Shown: positions 23,529-34,635, counted from the stretch's first letter. The stretch is 64,000 bases of DNA from Cutaneotrichosporon cavernicola (GCF_030864355.1 NC_083393.1:2666001-2730000); one strand, 5' to 3'. Notes: a model not told the origin generated them from the sequence alone. A program made the numbers and translations.

Positions 23529-24704
23529 CTACGGCGTAGTCACCGCCTTCATCTTGCCCGAGAGCGTCCAACTCATGTAGTCGAACAGCATGTCGGGCAT
23601 GTCACGGTTGAGGTTGCCGAGCCGCCAGCTCGAGGGCGTAATGTTCCAGTCGTACTGACGAAGAATGGCTTCAATCATGGCTGTGCCACACGTCTTGCAA
23701 AAGGAGTCCCGAAACTCGCTCTCCAGAGCGACGAGCAGGACCTCGAGGCAGACGCACTGGGGGTATGCCTCGATCGTCTCCCAGATGCAAATCGCGGCAT
23801 GGATGTAGTACGCCGCCTCCAATCCGCACTCGGAAGCGTATGTCGGGCAGTGATGGGTCGAGCATGTGTCGGAGAACTTGAAATCGGTGTACAAGCATGA
23901 ACCGACAAACTCGGTCATCTCGGAGTTCCAGCGACCGACCATGATCCCAACCTCTTCGAACCGGTCAGGAGCCTTGGTCATAAGAGTCCGAGTCCACCAG
24001 AAGCGTTTGGGTTGATAGATGTACTGGTACTGGTGGACGGGGGAGAGGAGGAAGGTAGAGTAACGGGCGACAACCGTGATGAACTTTCCGAGGGTGGCGA
24101 AAACAAAGATGGTTTGGCTCTTGGCATGGCCATAGTCGAGCTCGAGACGGCGGATGACGGCCTGGAAGAAGATCTGAGGATTAACGTCGAACTTATCCTG
24201 GAGTTCGACGAGGTCGGTCAGGAGCGCGTCGTTGTCGGCCTCGGTCCCATTGAGAGCGAGATGGGGTGGATGGTGATACGCGTCAGGACACGTTAAGACC
24301 CCGGCTAGAAACTCCACGGCTGCGGTCGAGACGCCAGTGATAGGGAATTCGGGGACGAGCTGCTCGTCATGAGGTGACGGGGTGGGAATCGTCAGAGCAG
24401 ACTTGAAGGCATCGCTTGCCTTGGCAAGGGCTTGGGCAGGGAGGAGGAAGGTGGTTCCGTCGTCTGCAACGAGGTTCGCATGAAGGATGGCAGGCTTGGG
24501 AGGAACATCGAGCGCCGGAAAGTCATGGGCATCGCGGACAGAGTCTTTGGAACTGTCTGGGCTGGAAGTCCCTGGGGATGACTTCAGAACTGTGGCTGCC
24601 CATGCCTTGACCTTCTTGGAGGAAGGCGGGTTGGCACAGAGCTTGGGGAAATCACTGTGTCGTGCAACCGGGCGCTTGGGAAGAGGATGATTGTCGTGTC
24701 CCAT
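23529..24704 (-). CDS. BTB/POZ-like protein, intact member of local family
   Basis: A single-exon gene of about 391 residues from the ATG at 24704. An upstream in-frame ATG at 24809 would add 35 hydrophobic residues and is less likely. The N-terminal 100 residues are disordered. They are followed by a BTB-like fold (LVADDGTTFLLPAQALAKASDAFKSAL, then VEFLAGVLTC). The C-terminal half is helical and Cys-rich (HHCPTYASECGLEAAYYIH, FRDSFCKTCGTAMIEAIL). It shares RWNS, CP-x-Y and the terminal C-x2-C region with the gene at 25091, and looser similarity with both pseudogenes. Many fungi carry such BTB genes in expanded clusters, possibly as Cullin-3 adaptors; no function is assigned. Confidence 0.7.
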   Translation of the reverse strand: MGHDNHPLPKRPVARHSDFPKLCANPPSSKKVKAWAATVLKSSPGTSSPDSSKDSVRDAHDFPALDVPPKPAILHANLVADDGTTFLLPAQALAKASDAFKSALTIPTPSPHDEQLVPEFPITGVSTAAVEFLAGVLTCPDAYHHPPHLALNGTEADNDALLTDLVELQDKFDVNPQIFFQAVIRRLELDYGHAKSQTIFVFATLGKFITVVARYSTFLLSPVHQYQYIYQPKRFWWTRTLMTKAPDRFEEVGIMVGRWNSEMTEFVGSCLYTDFKFSDTCSTHHCPTYASECGLEAAYYIHAAICIWETIEAYPQCVCLEVLLVALESEFRDSFCKTCGTAMIEAILRQYDWNITPSSWRLGNLNRDMPDMLFDYMSWTLSGKMKAVTTP

Positions 24705-25090
24705 GTTGTTAACGAGGTTGAGCTTGAAAGGCAGTGATGAAGAGATGGAAGGATGACAGATGAAGAACGACCCGGACGAGATTAAGGACCGGAAGAAGGA
24801 AAGTTGCAATGAACATTGAGGGTACTTAGAGGTACTTAGAGAAGGGAAGGTACAAGGCGACTAACACAAGCTAACGGTGAACTTGCAGATGGGGTTACGA
24901 GTTTACGACCAGTCGAAAGGCAAAGCATACCCAGCAGGATCCCCAATTTCGATCCATCGATAAAGGCAGATCGGCCGATTGTCGAGTACTCCAAGGCCGC
25001 GATGGACGCCCTCGTACCTGTACGTTTAAAGGACGGTGCCCGTGAGTAGTGGAGTGGTGCGAGGTGGTTGTGGGAAAGAGGGCGACAACA
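24705..25090. other. Short divergent region between two BTB-like genes
   Basis: About 390 bp between the intact copy and the plus-strand copy. The missing BTB N-terminus of the latter was looked for here and not found. It contains a direct duplication of GGTACTTAGA near 24822-24841. Confidence 0.5.
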
Positions 25091-25870
25091 ATGTGTGTCA
25101 GTGGGCGAGGACTCTGTCCATCGGGCGACATTGCCAAGTTTACGGACATTGACGTAGTCTTACCTCAATCACCCTTTAAACGATCTCTGTGGTCTGCAAA
25201 CTGCTACCGATTCAACTGCGTGTACGACGTGTTATACGCCAGTCTCGTCCACTATCGCTGGCCGCCAAACATCATCTTCGCAGCGAGAGTCCTCCTCGAC
25301 CGCGGAAATGCCCAGTACTGGTCGCAGAAGCTCCTCGCCGACGGAGAGCAGGGCTTGCACCCGTGGGCTGTCCGCCGACTCAGAGAGGACGCGCCCAAAG
25401 TCTACGGTGCTCTCCACCAGCTCTTCATCCGCTGGAACTCGGCCTTCGCACTCTTTAAGAAGTCGTCCTCGACAACGTTTCTTGTCGACAACAACCGGGC
25501 TTTTGGCGCGCGCTGCCAGCGGAAAGGCGGGGCTGGCGATGCAAAGGAGACGTTCAAGAGCCTGCATCAGAAAGGCCCCTGCCCCGTCTACTGCGCGTAC
25601 CAGGGAGACTTTTACAAGTTCCACGGGGCTATTCTAGAGAAGATATACGCGTTCGCCGCGGAGACGCCTGGGCTCATAGACTGCAACGGGCCGCTCGAAC
25701 GCTTCTGCTCCGTTCACGTGTCTTGCCAGAACTGTGTGCGCCGCGTTGAGGCTTCAGCTCGCGCGTCTTGGCTGCGCACTATGACCCATGTCGACTGGTC
25801 TCTCTCGAGGAAGGATGGTGCCAGGGGCCCATGGCAGGACGGGAAGAAGAGGAAGCGCAACCACACTTAA
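25091..25870 (+). CDS. BTB-like family member lacking the BTB N-terminus
   Basis: An open frame of about 259 residues from the ATG at 25091; the frame is open from 25049. It matches only the C-terminal half of the family: NIIFAARVLLDRGNAQYW, RWNSAFALFKKS, GPCPVYCAYQGDFYKFHGA and SVHVSCQNCVRRVEASARAS. It ends in a basic stretch, GKKRKRNHT. The spacing of RWNS, CP-x-Y, Y-x2-H and C-x2-C equals that of the divergent neighbour, so the two are paralogues in inverted orientation. Lack of a BTB domain suggests truncation by rearrangement, or a 5' exon I could not find. Confidence 0.55.
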   Translation: MCVSGRGLCPSGDIAKFTDIDVVLPQSPFKRSLWSANCYRFNCVYDVLYASLVHYRWPPNIIFAARVLLDRGNAQYWSQKLLADGEQGLHPWAVRRLREDAPKVYGALHQLFIRWNSAFALFKKSSSTTFLVDNNRAFGARCQRKGGAGDAKETFKSLHQKGPCPVYCAYQGDFYKFHGAILEKIYAFAAETPGLIDCNGPLERFCSVHVSCQNCVRRVEASARASWLRTMTHVDWSLSRKDGARGPWQDGKKRKRNHT

Positions 25871-26117
25871 GGCTGAGGCCACGGCAACAGGCATTGTAGA
25901 ATTGTAAGCTGACCTTGTTTGTATCTTCGGGAATCCCAATCCTCGGTGTACTGTACTATCCGAGATGGATGATATATCAACTTAGACGTCTGAAGAAGTA
26001 CCCGGTCTTTCATAACAGCCCACGAGTTCAGCTCCCAAGGGAGACAGAGAAACGGCAGAAGCGTTAGAGACTCGCATGTTGGCCATGTTATTACTGCCGA
26101 CGACCAAAAATATTGCG

Positions 26118-26189
26118 TATTCGCTGTGAGTTTCGAACTCACGACCTTTCGCGTGTGAAGCGAACGCTCTCCCACTGAGCTAAGCGAAC
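26118..26189 (-). tRNA. tRNA-Val (anticodon CAC)
   Basis: A 72-nt cloverleaf on the minus strand. The acceptor pairs GTTCGCT with AGCGAAT (first pair G-U), followed by discriminator A. The D arm is GCTC/GAGC. The anticodon stem is TTCGC/GCGAA with loop TTCACAC, anticodon CAC. The T arm is GTGAG-TTCGAAA-CTCAC. No intron. A T-rich pol III terminator (TATTTTTGG) follows immediately. Lies between the BTB-like cluster and the F-box-like gene. Confidence 0.95.
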
Positions 26190-26367
26190 CGGAATTGCTT
26201 AATACTGTGTTTCCTATCCCATTACCTAGTTCTGAGATCGTTAGCCCAACCCTATTTTCCACGCTGTTTCCCGTGTAATGTGTTCCACCTTTCTGTAGCC
26301 ACTTGCCTATCTCCTGATGAATATTTGCATCACCGCATAAAGCCATCCAGGCCGAGGAGTAACGCAG

Positions 26368-27313
26368 TTAAATGACATCTCCACCCGAAGGGAATGTCCC
26401 CAGGAGGTTACAAGGGTGATGGGCGCCAGCGGCAGGGAGGAATACATCACCCAAGCGGCAATTTTCGACGTTTGGGAACAGGGCGCGAAGGTGTGGCTTC
26501 CAGGCCCCGCAGAAGCAAGGCTCGTGTGAATTGAGTGTCACAACGCGTGTGTACTGAAGAAGTGATGTCTTGAAGTTGGTCGTGTAAGGATCCCCATCGC
26601 CGTCGACGAGGCCAAGGAACTGGTCGAAGGAGGAGAAGACACCCCTCGCGAGGGCGTCTGTATCCTTTACGGGCCCGCAATGCTCCAAGATATCAGCGCG
26701 GAAACCGTCGAGGCGAGAGGCAAAAGTGATCTCGTTTTCAACTTCGAGTTTGGAAAGGACGTTGACAGTCGCGCATCCCTTCCCGCCAGAGGAGCAGCGG
26801 TACAAGTGCCGGAACATCTCGATTGAGCGACGGATAGTATGGTCCCTGTTAATGAGGGATCCGCGTAGGACCATCCACGGCCAATCCAACTCCCCTAGAA
26901 TCAGACTCTTGTAGAGTGCTTCCCCGGCGATCTCGAAGAAGGTCTTGTTGACTCGAAGGAGGGTGGCACGCGTTCCGCGATCGGCGTAGTTGACGATGAC
27001 CTCTAGGATGTGGTGGCAGGCGTTGAGGGGTGCGAGAGTCTCACTGCCAGAAATGGGTGACCCCATTCCGGCAGGTGTTAAGTCCGCGGCAGAGGTGGGG
27101 AGGGTGGCCGAGGTACCGAACTGACTGGGGCGCATCGGGATGGGAGAGCTCGGCTGCGATTAGTGCTGGCCAAGAAGCAGGGCTCACCGGTGAGTCGTAA
27201 CGGCGCAAGTTCCAGGTCGACGGGCTACCGCGGAGCTTGGGCGTGAGTCCTGTCGAGGGAGAGTAAGGGGGGAGTCCGGGGCTCTGTAGCCCGATCGAGG
27301 TAGGTGCGCTCAT
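26368..27313 (-). CDS. F-box-like protein, hypothetical
   Basis: A two-exon gene of about 300 residues. Exon 1 (MSAPTSIGLQSPGLPPYS...) is proline/serine-rich and ends RRYDSP. A roughly 34-nt intron (GTGAGC...ATCGCAG) joins in phase 0 to PSSPIPMRPSQFG. Around residues 80-120 is an F-box-like helix set: LNACHHILEVIVNYADRGT, RATLLRVNKTFFEIAGEALYKS. That pattern is common in large basidiomycete families of substrate receptors. The remainder contains EPCFCGAWKPHLRALFPNVE, resembling the strand-turn part of such proteins. No leucine-rich repeats are obvious. Partner and substrate unknown; the F-box assignment is tentative. Confidence 0.65.
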
Positions 27314-27732
27314 GGAGAGCTGAGAAGGTGAGGATTGTGGTGATGTGTGATTAGAGGATTAGTGATGGAGAACGAGTTAGAAGTGAATGTTTGGATTCAG
27401 CAGAGTGTTTGGATTAAGCAGGGCGTGAAGGTAAGGTGGGGAAGGCGTGCATGGAAGTATGGACAAAGAATAGAAGAGTAGCGGAGATGGACGATGGGCA
27501 ATCTGCCACTCGTGATAGCCGTTTCGGGGTGTTTGGCCAGAACGAGGAAATAGAACGCGACAGCACGAGAAGGTTGGAGCAACCACGCTGCCGGACTTCG
27601 TGGAGGCATCACAGCTACCATGGAATCCTCTTCCAGTCCCCACACCCGCTCACACCACAGCCGGATCGAAAAGTACATGAGATATCACAATGCGATATGC
27701 ACGCTCTATAAGCCTCCTCCTGATACCAGTCT
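27314..27732. other. Intergenic region between F-box-like gene and RRP12
   Basis: About 420 bp with no recognised feature. It holds the upstream region of the F-box-like gene and the 3' end of RRP12, which precede it and follow it on the same strand. Confidence 0.5.
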
Positions 27733-30700
27733 CTACGCGCGAGACCCCTTCTTCTTGTTGGTGAGGTTGACGCGGTGTCCAACCCTGTCCTTACGCTGCG
27801 CCGCCTGCCCGATAGGGACGTACGAGAACGGGTCGGGCCCGTCGCTGCGCTTGACGTCTCCCTTGCCGCGCTTGGAGCGGAACTCCTCGCCGAGCTTGAC
27901 AGCCCTCTTCTTGGCCTTCTTCGGCTTCTTGTCGCCGATCAGCTCGTCGAGGTCCATCATCGCCTCGTCCTCCCGCTCGGCCTCGCGGGCCCTCTTTGTG
28001 TTCTTGTTGAACTTGAGGCCGCCGCGAGCATCGCGAGTCGCGCCGTCGACGCTCCGCATCGCCGCCATGTACGCGGTGCCCTCGCCAGCCCCACGCTTCA
28101 TGTCCATCCCCTCGTCCTCGTCGCCAGACTCCTCGATAACAAGCTTGCCCGAGCGGTCCGTCTTGAAGTGTGCGGCATCCTGCCCTGGCTTGCGCTTGCG
28201 GGACGCGGCGGACGGGTCGGCACTGGTGACTCCACCCGCGATCGATCGCGAGAGCAAGTCCATCGGTTCGTCACCCTCGTTGCGGATGAAAGTCTGGCCA
28301 GCGGCTGCAGCGGCAGCGGCAGCCTTGCGCTGGCGCTTCGAGAGCGGCTTGATTGGCCGCGCCTCCTCCTCGCCATCCGACTCGAGGTCCGAGTCCGAGT
28401 TGTAGAGGATGTCATCGAACGCGTTTCCTGACGACTGCTTGGGCTTGCCCTCGTCGTCGTCGTCGCCATTCTCAGCCGCAGCCTTCTTGCGCTTGGCACG
28501 GTCCTTGCGCCGCTTGATATTCTCCAGCACCTTGCGCTCACCACCTGCGGGTGCGTTCTTGTACACCACGTCGTAGCCAAACTTCCGGATCATGCGCTCG
28601 AAGATGTGGACCGTCTTCGACTTGAAGTGGTTCTTGTGGTCGTGGACCCAGCCAAGGAGAGCGGGGACGAGCGCGTCCAGGTGGGGCTCGACGGTGTTAA
28701 TAGGCAACGCAACGACAGCGACCTTGACAAAGCCGAGCGCCGACTTGACGATCTCACGGTTCTTGGAACCGACGAAAACGACAATGGTGGCGACGAGCTC
28801 CGAGATGAGATCGTTAGAGACGTCGTCCTTGAACTCGAAGAGGAGACGCGACAGCGCGTTGATACTGGCCGAGATCATGTGCGGAGTGTCGGCAGTGAGA
28901 CCAGCAGCCACCATGGTAATGTACTCCTGGACGTTGGCAGCGACCGTGTTCTCCTCCATCTCCTCGCTGTCCTCGTCGACAGGGACATGCTGCTTGACCT
29001 CGCCACCCTTGGACATCTTGTGCGCCATGAGGACGAGTAGGTCGTAACCGGCGTCACGGGCCTTCTCGTTAGTCTCCTTCGTGCCAAGGACAGCCTCGGA
29101 GAGCAGCTCGGGGATGAGGTGGAGGCGGTCTGTGGGAAGCGCCTCGACAACCGTGCCGAGAAGCTGGAGGCGGTCGCGCTGGGCACCGGCGCCAACACCA
29201 GTCGCGACCTCATTGAGCTTCTGGACGAGGAGCTCGAGGTTGTCGCCGTTGACAGCGACGCCGAGCTTGCCGGCTTCGATGAGACGGGTGAGGAGACGAT
29301 ACGCCTTCTTCTGGACCGTCGCATCCGAGTGAAGCAGCAGAGCCTGAGTGGACGTCGCATCGAACAGGGCCACTGATTGAGCCGGAGCAAGGCTCGGAAC
29401 GAAGATGATGAGCAGGTCCATCATAGTGTGCGAGATAGGCGATGCGCCGGGACCAGGGATCTTGGATGACCCGAGATTCTCTCCGAGGTGCTTGGTGACT
29501 GTGTTGTACGTCTCAACGATGTCCGAAGAGTCCATGATGCGGACCCACGCGGCGATGACGTCGCCGACCATGCCGCGCTGCTCGCGAGGAGTGGAGCTGA
29601 AGACGTTGAGGAGCACACCGACCATGTCCTTGGCCAGGGCCTTGAGCGCAACAAGGTCCTCCTTCGCACGCTCCTGGTCGACACCGAACTGCTTGCGCAG
29701 CTCAGATGGGTCAGTTGTCGAGCCAAGCAGACGCTCGGTTGAGGTGACGAGCGCGGTCAATGAGCGGAGCAGTGGCGAGAGAAGGAGCGGTTGGGAGTAG
29801 AGGAGGTTAGTGATGAGGCTGAGGAACTGGCTGGTGAGGCCCTGGGGTTAGTCTTGTTCCAATATAGCCACTCACGTCCTTGAGGTCGCGAGGCATGTCG
29901 CAAAAGCCGGGGAGGCATGCCCAGATCTGGCTAACAATGGTCTCCCAGACCTTGGCCTCGGTGTCCTTGCCAGCGTCCTCAGCCTTGACCTTGCGCTCGA
30001 AGATGCGCTCGGACAATGGGCGGAAGTACTCGGCGAAGTACGCAAGCGAGTCGTTGGTCGTGCGCGCGCGGATGAGGGGCAGGAGGTGGGCACGGCCAGG
30101 CTGAGGCGGACGGCCTGAGGCATCCGGCTCGATGTTGAGTGGGAGCGCCTTAAGCACGCCCTCCACACCGATAACCTCGATGGCCATGCCGAGCACGTCG
30201 TCGACCTTGTTCTTGTGGTCGAAGCCCTGCTGACTGCGGAGGTCTCCCACGTCCTGGATAAGGGGGAGGAGGAGCTCCTCAGCGGCAGTCTGGGCGCACC
30301 CCGCAGGGTCAATCTTCGCCTCGCCCGGCGCAATACGGAGACGCAAACGCGAGATGAGTGCGGCGAGGATGGTGAGAAGGTACTCGATGCGGATAGCGTG
30401 CGAGTCGAGGGCCTCGGTGAGCGCCGCAAGCAGGCGAGTGAGGAACGGCGTCTTCTGCTTCTTGCGGGCGCCGGGCATGTGCGAACCGCGGCGCATGAAG
30501 TCGATCGCGGCGACGATACCGTCATCCGTGATGCAGTACCTCACAATGCCGTTCGCGACGGCATCTGCCGCGGCAGCGCAGACGGTTGCCGATGTGGAGG
30601 GCGCCAGGAGGGTTTCGTTGAAGATGAGGTTGAAAGCCTTGGGGAGGTACGCCCCGAGGTTTGCGGGGTCCTGGAGCACCATCTTAATGAGGGCAGAGCT

Positions 30701-31726
30701 CAGCGCCGACAAGTACGACGTCATGTCTGACGAGCCGAGCTCAGGTGGCGACTGGAGGAGCGAGTCAACGATCTTGGGCAGGTTGGTCATGACAGCGGGC
30801 TTGGCAGCGTGCTGGTCTGCAGGAGGAGGCGACAGGAGGTGGGCAAGGAGCGAGTACACCTGCGTGGTGAGGTGGGGGTGGGGAGGGAGTGCGAGGAGGA
30901 GACCGCAGAGCTTGCTGAGCTCATCGTCGCCCCATACAGCCACCCAACCTCGCAATCCTTGCACGACCCAGATCGCCTTCTTCCCCTCCGAGTCCTCCGA
31001 GTCGGCGAACCGCGTCTTCTTGCCCTTGAAAGTTGGCTTGCTCGAGCCACCTGAGCGGATGTCCTCTTCCAGCACATTGGTGACCCAGTCGCGTGCGCGG
31101 GGCAGGTAAGGGTGGGCGCCAGGCGTGACGCGGGGAGGCACGGGGGTGATGAGGATCTTGCGGACACCCTCCTGCGCCAGATGCCGGACCTTGGGGCGCG
31201 GGTCGAGGTTGAGCTCGAGGAGGTAGTTCCATGCACGCTTGAGGAGCGGAGATGAGCCCATTAAACCCGGCGTCGCGAAGAGGATGGCGCTGGTGCAGAT
31301 TTGGATGAGGGAGCGGAGGGGAGGAGGGTGTTCAAGCGCTGTGGGGTACAGCGGGAGGAGGGACTCCAGGAGCGGGGAGAGCTTGGAGAGCACCACCTGA
31401 GCTGGTGTCTCCGGCACCACAATTGCAAGGAGGTAGAGCGTTGCGGGAATCAACGCGCCGCTGCTCATGTTCTCCGTCTCGGCCATCTCCTCGCCCGTCT
31501 CTCCAGGGAGGATCTCATCCGCGCACGCCTTCTCGAGGCACTGAAGGAGCGCGGTGAAGTATGCAGTGGAGGAGTGGGGGAGGCTTGAGCCGGGGAGCGT
31601 GGATGAAATGGTGGCCTCGATCGCGGTGAGGAGCTGCGCTGGCTTGGCTTGGTGCGCTTGGGCGGAAGACGTCAGTCGCCGCACATTGGCGAGCTGCGTC
31701 CCGAAGTCTGGCGTTACTGACGCCAT
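27733..31726 (-). CDS. RRP12: Ribosomal RNA-processing protein 12 (RRP12)
   Basis: A HEAT-repeat export and maturation factor for pre-ribosomes. Two long exons are separated by one short intron near 29843-29876, which joins CDMPRDLKD to GLTSQFLSLITNLLYSQP. The frame then continues ALVTSTERLLGSTTD to the stop at 27733. The product is about 1,300 residues, as usual for the family. The middle part carries the NUC173-type region (NLGAYLPKAFNLIFNET, FEYLLTIL-like helices). The C-terminal 250 residues are basic and acidic low complexity (RRKDRAKRKKAAAENGDDDDEG, KPKKAKKRAVKLGEEFRSK) and end NKKKGSRA, typical of nucleolar proteins. Start MASVTPDFG at 31726 is preferred over an in-frame ATG at 31804. 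A TCACGTGA palindrome lies about 100 bp upstream. Confidence 0.93.
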
Positions 31727-32242
31727 GTCGGGCGATGTAATGTGGGATAGGAGGTGGATGTTGATGACGGCCGTGTGAGAACTTGGACGTTCACCTGGAG
31801 CCAAAGTTCAAAATCTCAGCTCGGTCACGTGAGTCAGGCACGACCCGCGTGGCAGTTGCCACCCGGTGGAGGTCGTCCACCCCGCGATGTTGAGGGTTTC
31901 AACATATGCTTTCGCGGTGGTGCATGCATCGACAGGCCGGGTCATCCTACCGCTGCATTAAGAGCATGGACTCCAACTTGCGTACTTTCTTGTTTTTTTC
32001 GTGTGCCCAGATGTTGTGTATTTCGTGAGTTCTCAAGCAAGTGATCGCAACGGTGCGAGAATAACGGGTTCATTCTGCTGGCTCGAAACGTACACATCTC
32101 TGGAAGCGAAGCACTCTCTCAGCTACTCTCTAAAACTCGTTATAACCGATAGCCTCGCAACTTCAGTGGCCTCATCCTTTCTCGCCTTCGCCACTCCCTG
32201 TCTCATCTCCACCCCAACGCAATCTGACTCCAAGCAACCACA
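31727..32242. promoter_or_regulatory. Divergent promoter, RRP12 / first small Met-Gly gene
   Basis: About 515 bp. TCACGTGA (31825-31832) lies close to RRP12. On the right, GTTATAACC (about 100 bp before the ATG at 32243) is followed by a C/T-rich leader. No coding frame recognised. Confidence 0.5.
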
Positions 32243-32586
32243 ATGGGCACCTGCACCAGCCGCCAGCTCTACCTCGATGACTTAATCCCTGGCAACCGCC
32301 GCCACCATGAGATCTATTTCGTGCAGCCCTACGAGTACCCAAAGGGTCAGGCCAAGAACTATAAGTACTACCAGCGCGACATCCCGACAATGGGCCACGC
32401 GCCATGCAGTTACTACAACAACACCCGTGAGTTTCAGATCCCACCTCACTGACGGTAGGTCGGTGCGACATAATCCGCTCAAACGTGGGCGTTAACCCCC
32501 GCAACGGATTACCGCACCATTACTGCCACAATTGTGGTAAGAGCTACGACAACGTCTGGCAGTGGGACCTCCGTTTCAAGTGGTAG
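32243..32586 (+). CDS. Small Met-Gly Cys protein A (predicted N-myristoylated)
   Basis: Encodes 103 residues in two exons with a 32-nt intron at 32427-32458 (phase 1, donor GTGAGT, end CTGACGGTAG). The N-terminus is MGTCTSRQ: Gly2 and Ser6 fit the N-myristoyltransferase consensus, and Cys4 is placed for palmitoylation. The middle is Tyr-rich (NYKYYQRDIP). After the intron the protein reads RRCDIIRSN and ends YCHNCGKSYDNVWQW, so four cysteines (APC, RRC, C-x2-C) could form a small zinc site. Of the seven family members in this window it is the closest to RRP12. I know of no named family with this layout. Splicing is supported by frame, branch site and the shared intron phase. Confidence 0.8.
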
Positions 32587-33271
32587 ACCCTACTCCATGG
32601 CTCAATTTCCAAAACTCTCTGCTTCCATTTCGTTTTCATCCAGCAATATATCTCGTGTCCTCCATCACCTGCATGCTAGCATTGTGACTTTCTCCTGACG
32701 TCCTGCTGAGCCAGATGCATCTGGGAAACTGGTGGCGCAAAAGCAATTTTCACGCACGGGATGTACGTATGTGTGTGAATCTCCCACCGGGGCATCTCGT
32801 TCTTGTGTTCCCCCGTAAGCGGCACGACCGAGTGACGAGGGGTACATCCTTCAAAGACGAGTGAACAAAGTTGGGTTTGCCAGCCAGTGTTTGCCAGGCG
32901 TTCTGTTCTGCGTTGCAGTGACTTTACGTGCCGCATGCCTATGTGTTTTCCAGCTGTTGTAGCAGCAAAATGAAGCCATTTGCAGCCTGTATCCAAAGTA
33001 ATCGGGACCAACAATGGTGGAGCAGCCCAATCGAGTTTGCAGGAGAACGCCATGAGAGCCTCTGCTCTTCGTGACGTCGGTTCGTGGCAAGTGATCCGTC
33101 ACTAATATCGCGAGTCAGTGTGCAGGTGTGTCCTACGGCGTCATTTCTTGTTGCTTTCAACCTCCCTTCCACTCCGTCATCCTGTGCTACTCGCACCCTC
33201 TAATCTGCTCTGAATGGGACAAAAGGCCCCAATCCTGCTTCCTCGTTGTCCACTCATCCACTACTACTATC
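32587..33271. other. Spacer between small Met-Gly genes A and B
   Basis: About 685 bp. No further family copy was found on either strand. The last 150 bp is a C/T-rich leader for gene B. A TGACGTC element is at 33073-33079. Confidence 0.5.
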
Positions 33272-33572
33272 ATGGGCTCCTGCATCAGTGCACCCCGCAA
33301 CCCCCAACCCCCCATGCCCCTTTCCAAGATGTACGTCATCGAGGGCTTCGAGAAACTCCCTCTCTGCCGCATCGACGGTGGTGGTGAGTGATCTGGAGGG
33401 CTCTCTGATAGAAGGTCTGCCAAGCCCCTGTCCTCTCGAACTTGACGTCAAGGGTGTAGGGTACTACTGGTGTACCCGATGTTGTAACCTATACACTCTC
33501 CCCGGCGTGAGCCAGAATATCTACCCCATGTACCCCGGCCCCTTCTACGAACCCCAGAACAGCAGCGAGTAG
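33272..33572 (+). CDS. Small Met-Gly Cys protein B (predicted N-myristoylated)
   Basis: About 90 residues in two exons. The start MGSCISAP has Gly2, Cys4 and Ser6. Exon 1 ends EKLPLCRIDGG. The intron at 33384-33411 is only 28 nt (GTGAGT...CTGATAG), phase 1. A tandem acceptor (TAGAAG) would make it 31 nt and drop one residue. Exon 2 reads LPSPCPLELDVKGVG then YYWCTRCCNLYTLPG, so the pattern is P-L-C, intron, S-P-C, then C-x2-C-x3-Y as in the neighbours. The tail is Tyr/Pro-rich. Function unknown. Confidence 0.8.
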
Positions 33573-33893
33573 AGCGATCCGGATAGCTAGGGCAATACAT
33601 GGAATCAGATTGTGACATGATACTGGCTGAAGAGTTGAACGGGCGGACCTAACTGCGGAAGAGGAATGGGCTCCGCCACCGATATCCGCGACTGACTTGG
33701 AAATCGAGGATACTTCTGTACGGGCTCCAAAATCGTGTGTGAGTTCACGTGCGCCACCCTATCTCGCCTCTTAGCTGTCTCGCACTCTCTACTCCCACCC
33801 TCGGCGGGGAGCGTTATATACTCGTTTCTTCACGGTTTCCATCATTCACTCTCCATATTACTCTCAGCGTCTCGATAACTACTCCCCTTGATT
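33573..33893. promoter_or_regulatory. Promoter region of small Met-Gly gene C
   Basis: About 320 bp with a CACGTG box near 33742-33747 and a TATA-like GTTATATACT about 80 bp before the ATG at 33894, followed by a C/T-rich leader. Confidence 0.45.
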
Positions 33894-34287
33894 ATGGGCA
33901 ACATTCTCTCCCGCACACCTGAGATCATCCATCCCTCCAACGAGGAGATTTACCATCTGTGTGGCATCCAGTTCTTCGGCCTCTCAGGTTTCGACAGGGC
34001 GCCCCTCTGCGCGTCTCGCTGGATCACCGCACGTGAGTCACCTCAAGTGTTTGACGGTAGAACTGACAGCAGGCCCGTGCAAGTTGCAAGACCTCGCTGA
34101 CTATCCCTCAGGGCGGAGGCACTGCCCACGGTGCAACAAGGTGTTCCTCATGAAAGGCACCCCAGCGTGGGAGGACAACAGGGCCCAGAACTACCCCAAG
34201 TACGAGGGGCCGTGGTTCGGCACGGAAAAGGACAAGAACGGAGGAATCGTGGCAGTTAATTTAGAGGTTTCCATCCGCTATAGTTAA
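33894..34287 (+). CDS. Small Met-Gly Cys protein C (predicted N-myristoylated)
   Basis: About 117 residues in two exons. The N-terminus MGNILSRTPE has Gly2 and Ser6 but no adjacent Cys, so myristoylation without palmitoylation is expected. Exon 1 ends FDRAPLCASRWITA. The intron begins at 34033 in phase 1 and may end at 34060, 34069 or 34072. All three acceptors keep frame, and the first one ends TGACGGTAG, as in gene A. Exon 2 carries GPCKLQDLADYPSGRR and HCPRCNKVFLMKG, the same P-x-C, intron, P-C, C-x2-C-x3-[YF] order as in the siblings, then a charged tail (PWFGTEKDKNGG). The transposase fossil follows downstream. Confidence 0.78.
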
Positions 34288-34635
34288 GACATTGGATGCC
34301 CCAAGAAGGACTCTGGCATCACTGGGGAGCTGTTAATATCGGTAGCTAGTCGCAACGTGCCAGCGCTACCCTACATCCAGATCTCGAGAACGTGAGAAGT
34401 CCAACATGAGTCTGGTCACACAAACGCAGTTTAGGGCTACGCTCTGGGCAGCTAGGCCTTTTCCACTTCCATTATCCTTCTGATTTACAGCACATATGAA
34501 CGGCCGTCACGTGGGACAGTACAGCTTCCGGCAATAGTTCTGAAAAATTTCAGCAATTGTGGCGGCGGCGCGTTCGAATCGCTCGCACGCGGCGTCTTTC
34601 AGTGCACACAATCCGTATGCATTCATTCTATACAT
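34288..34635. other. Spacer between gene C and transposase fossil
   Basis: About 350 bp. It contains a TCACGTGG box near 34505-34512. No terminal inverted repeat partner for the fossil was recognised. Confidence 0.4.
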
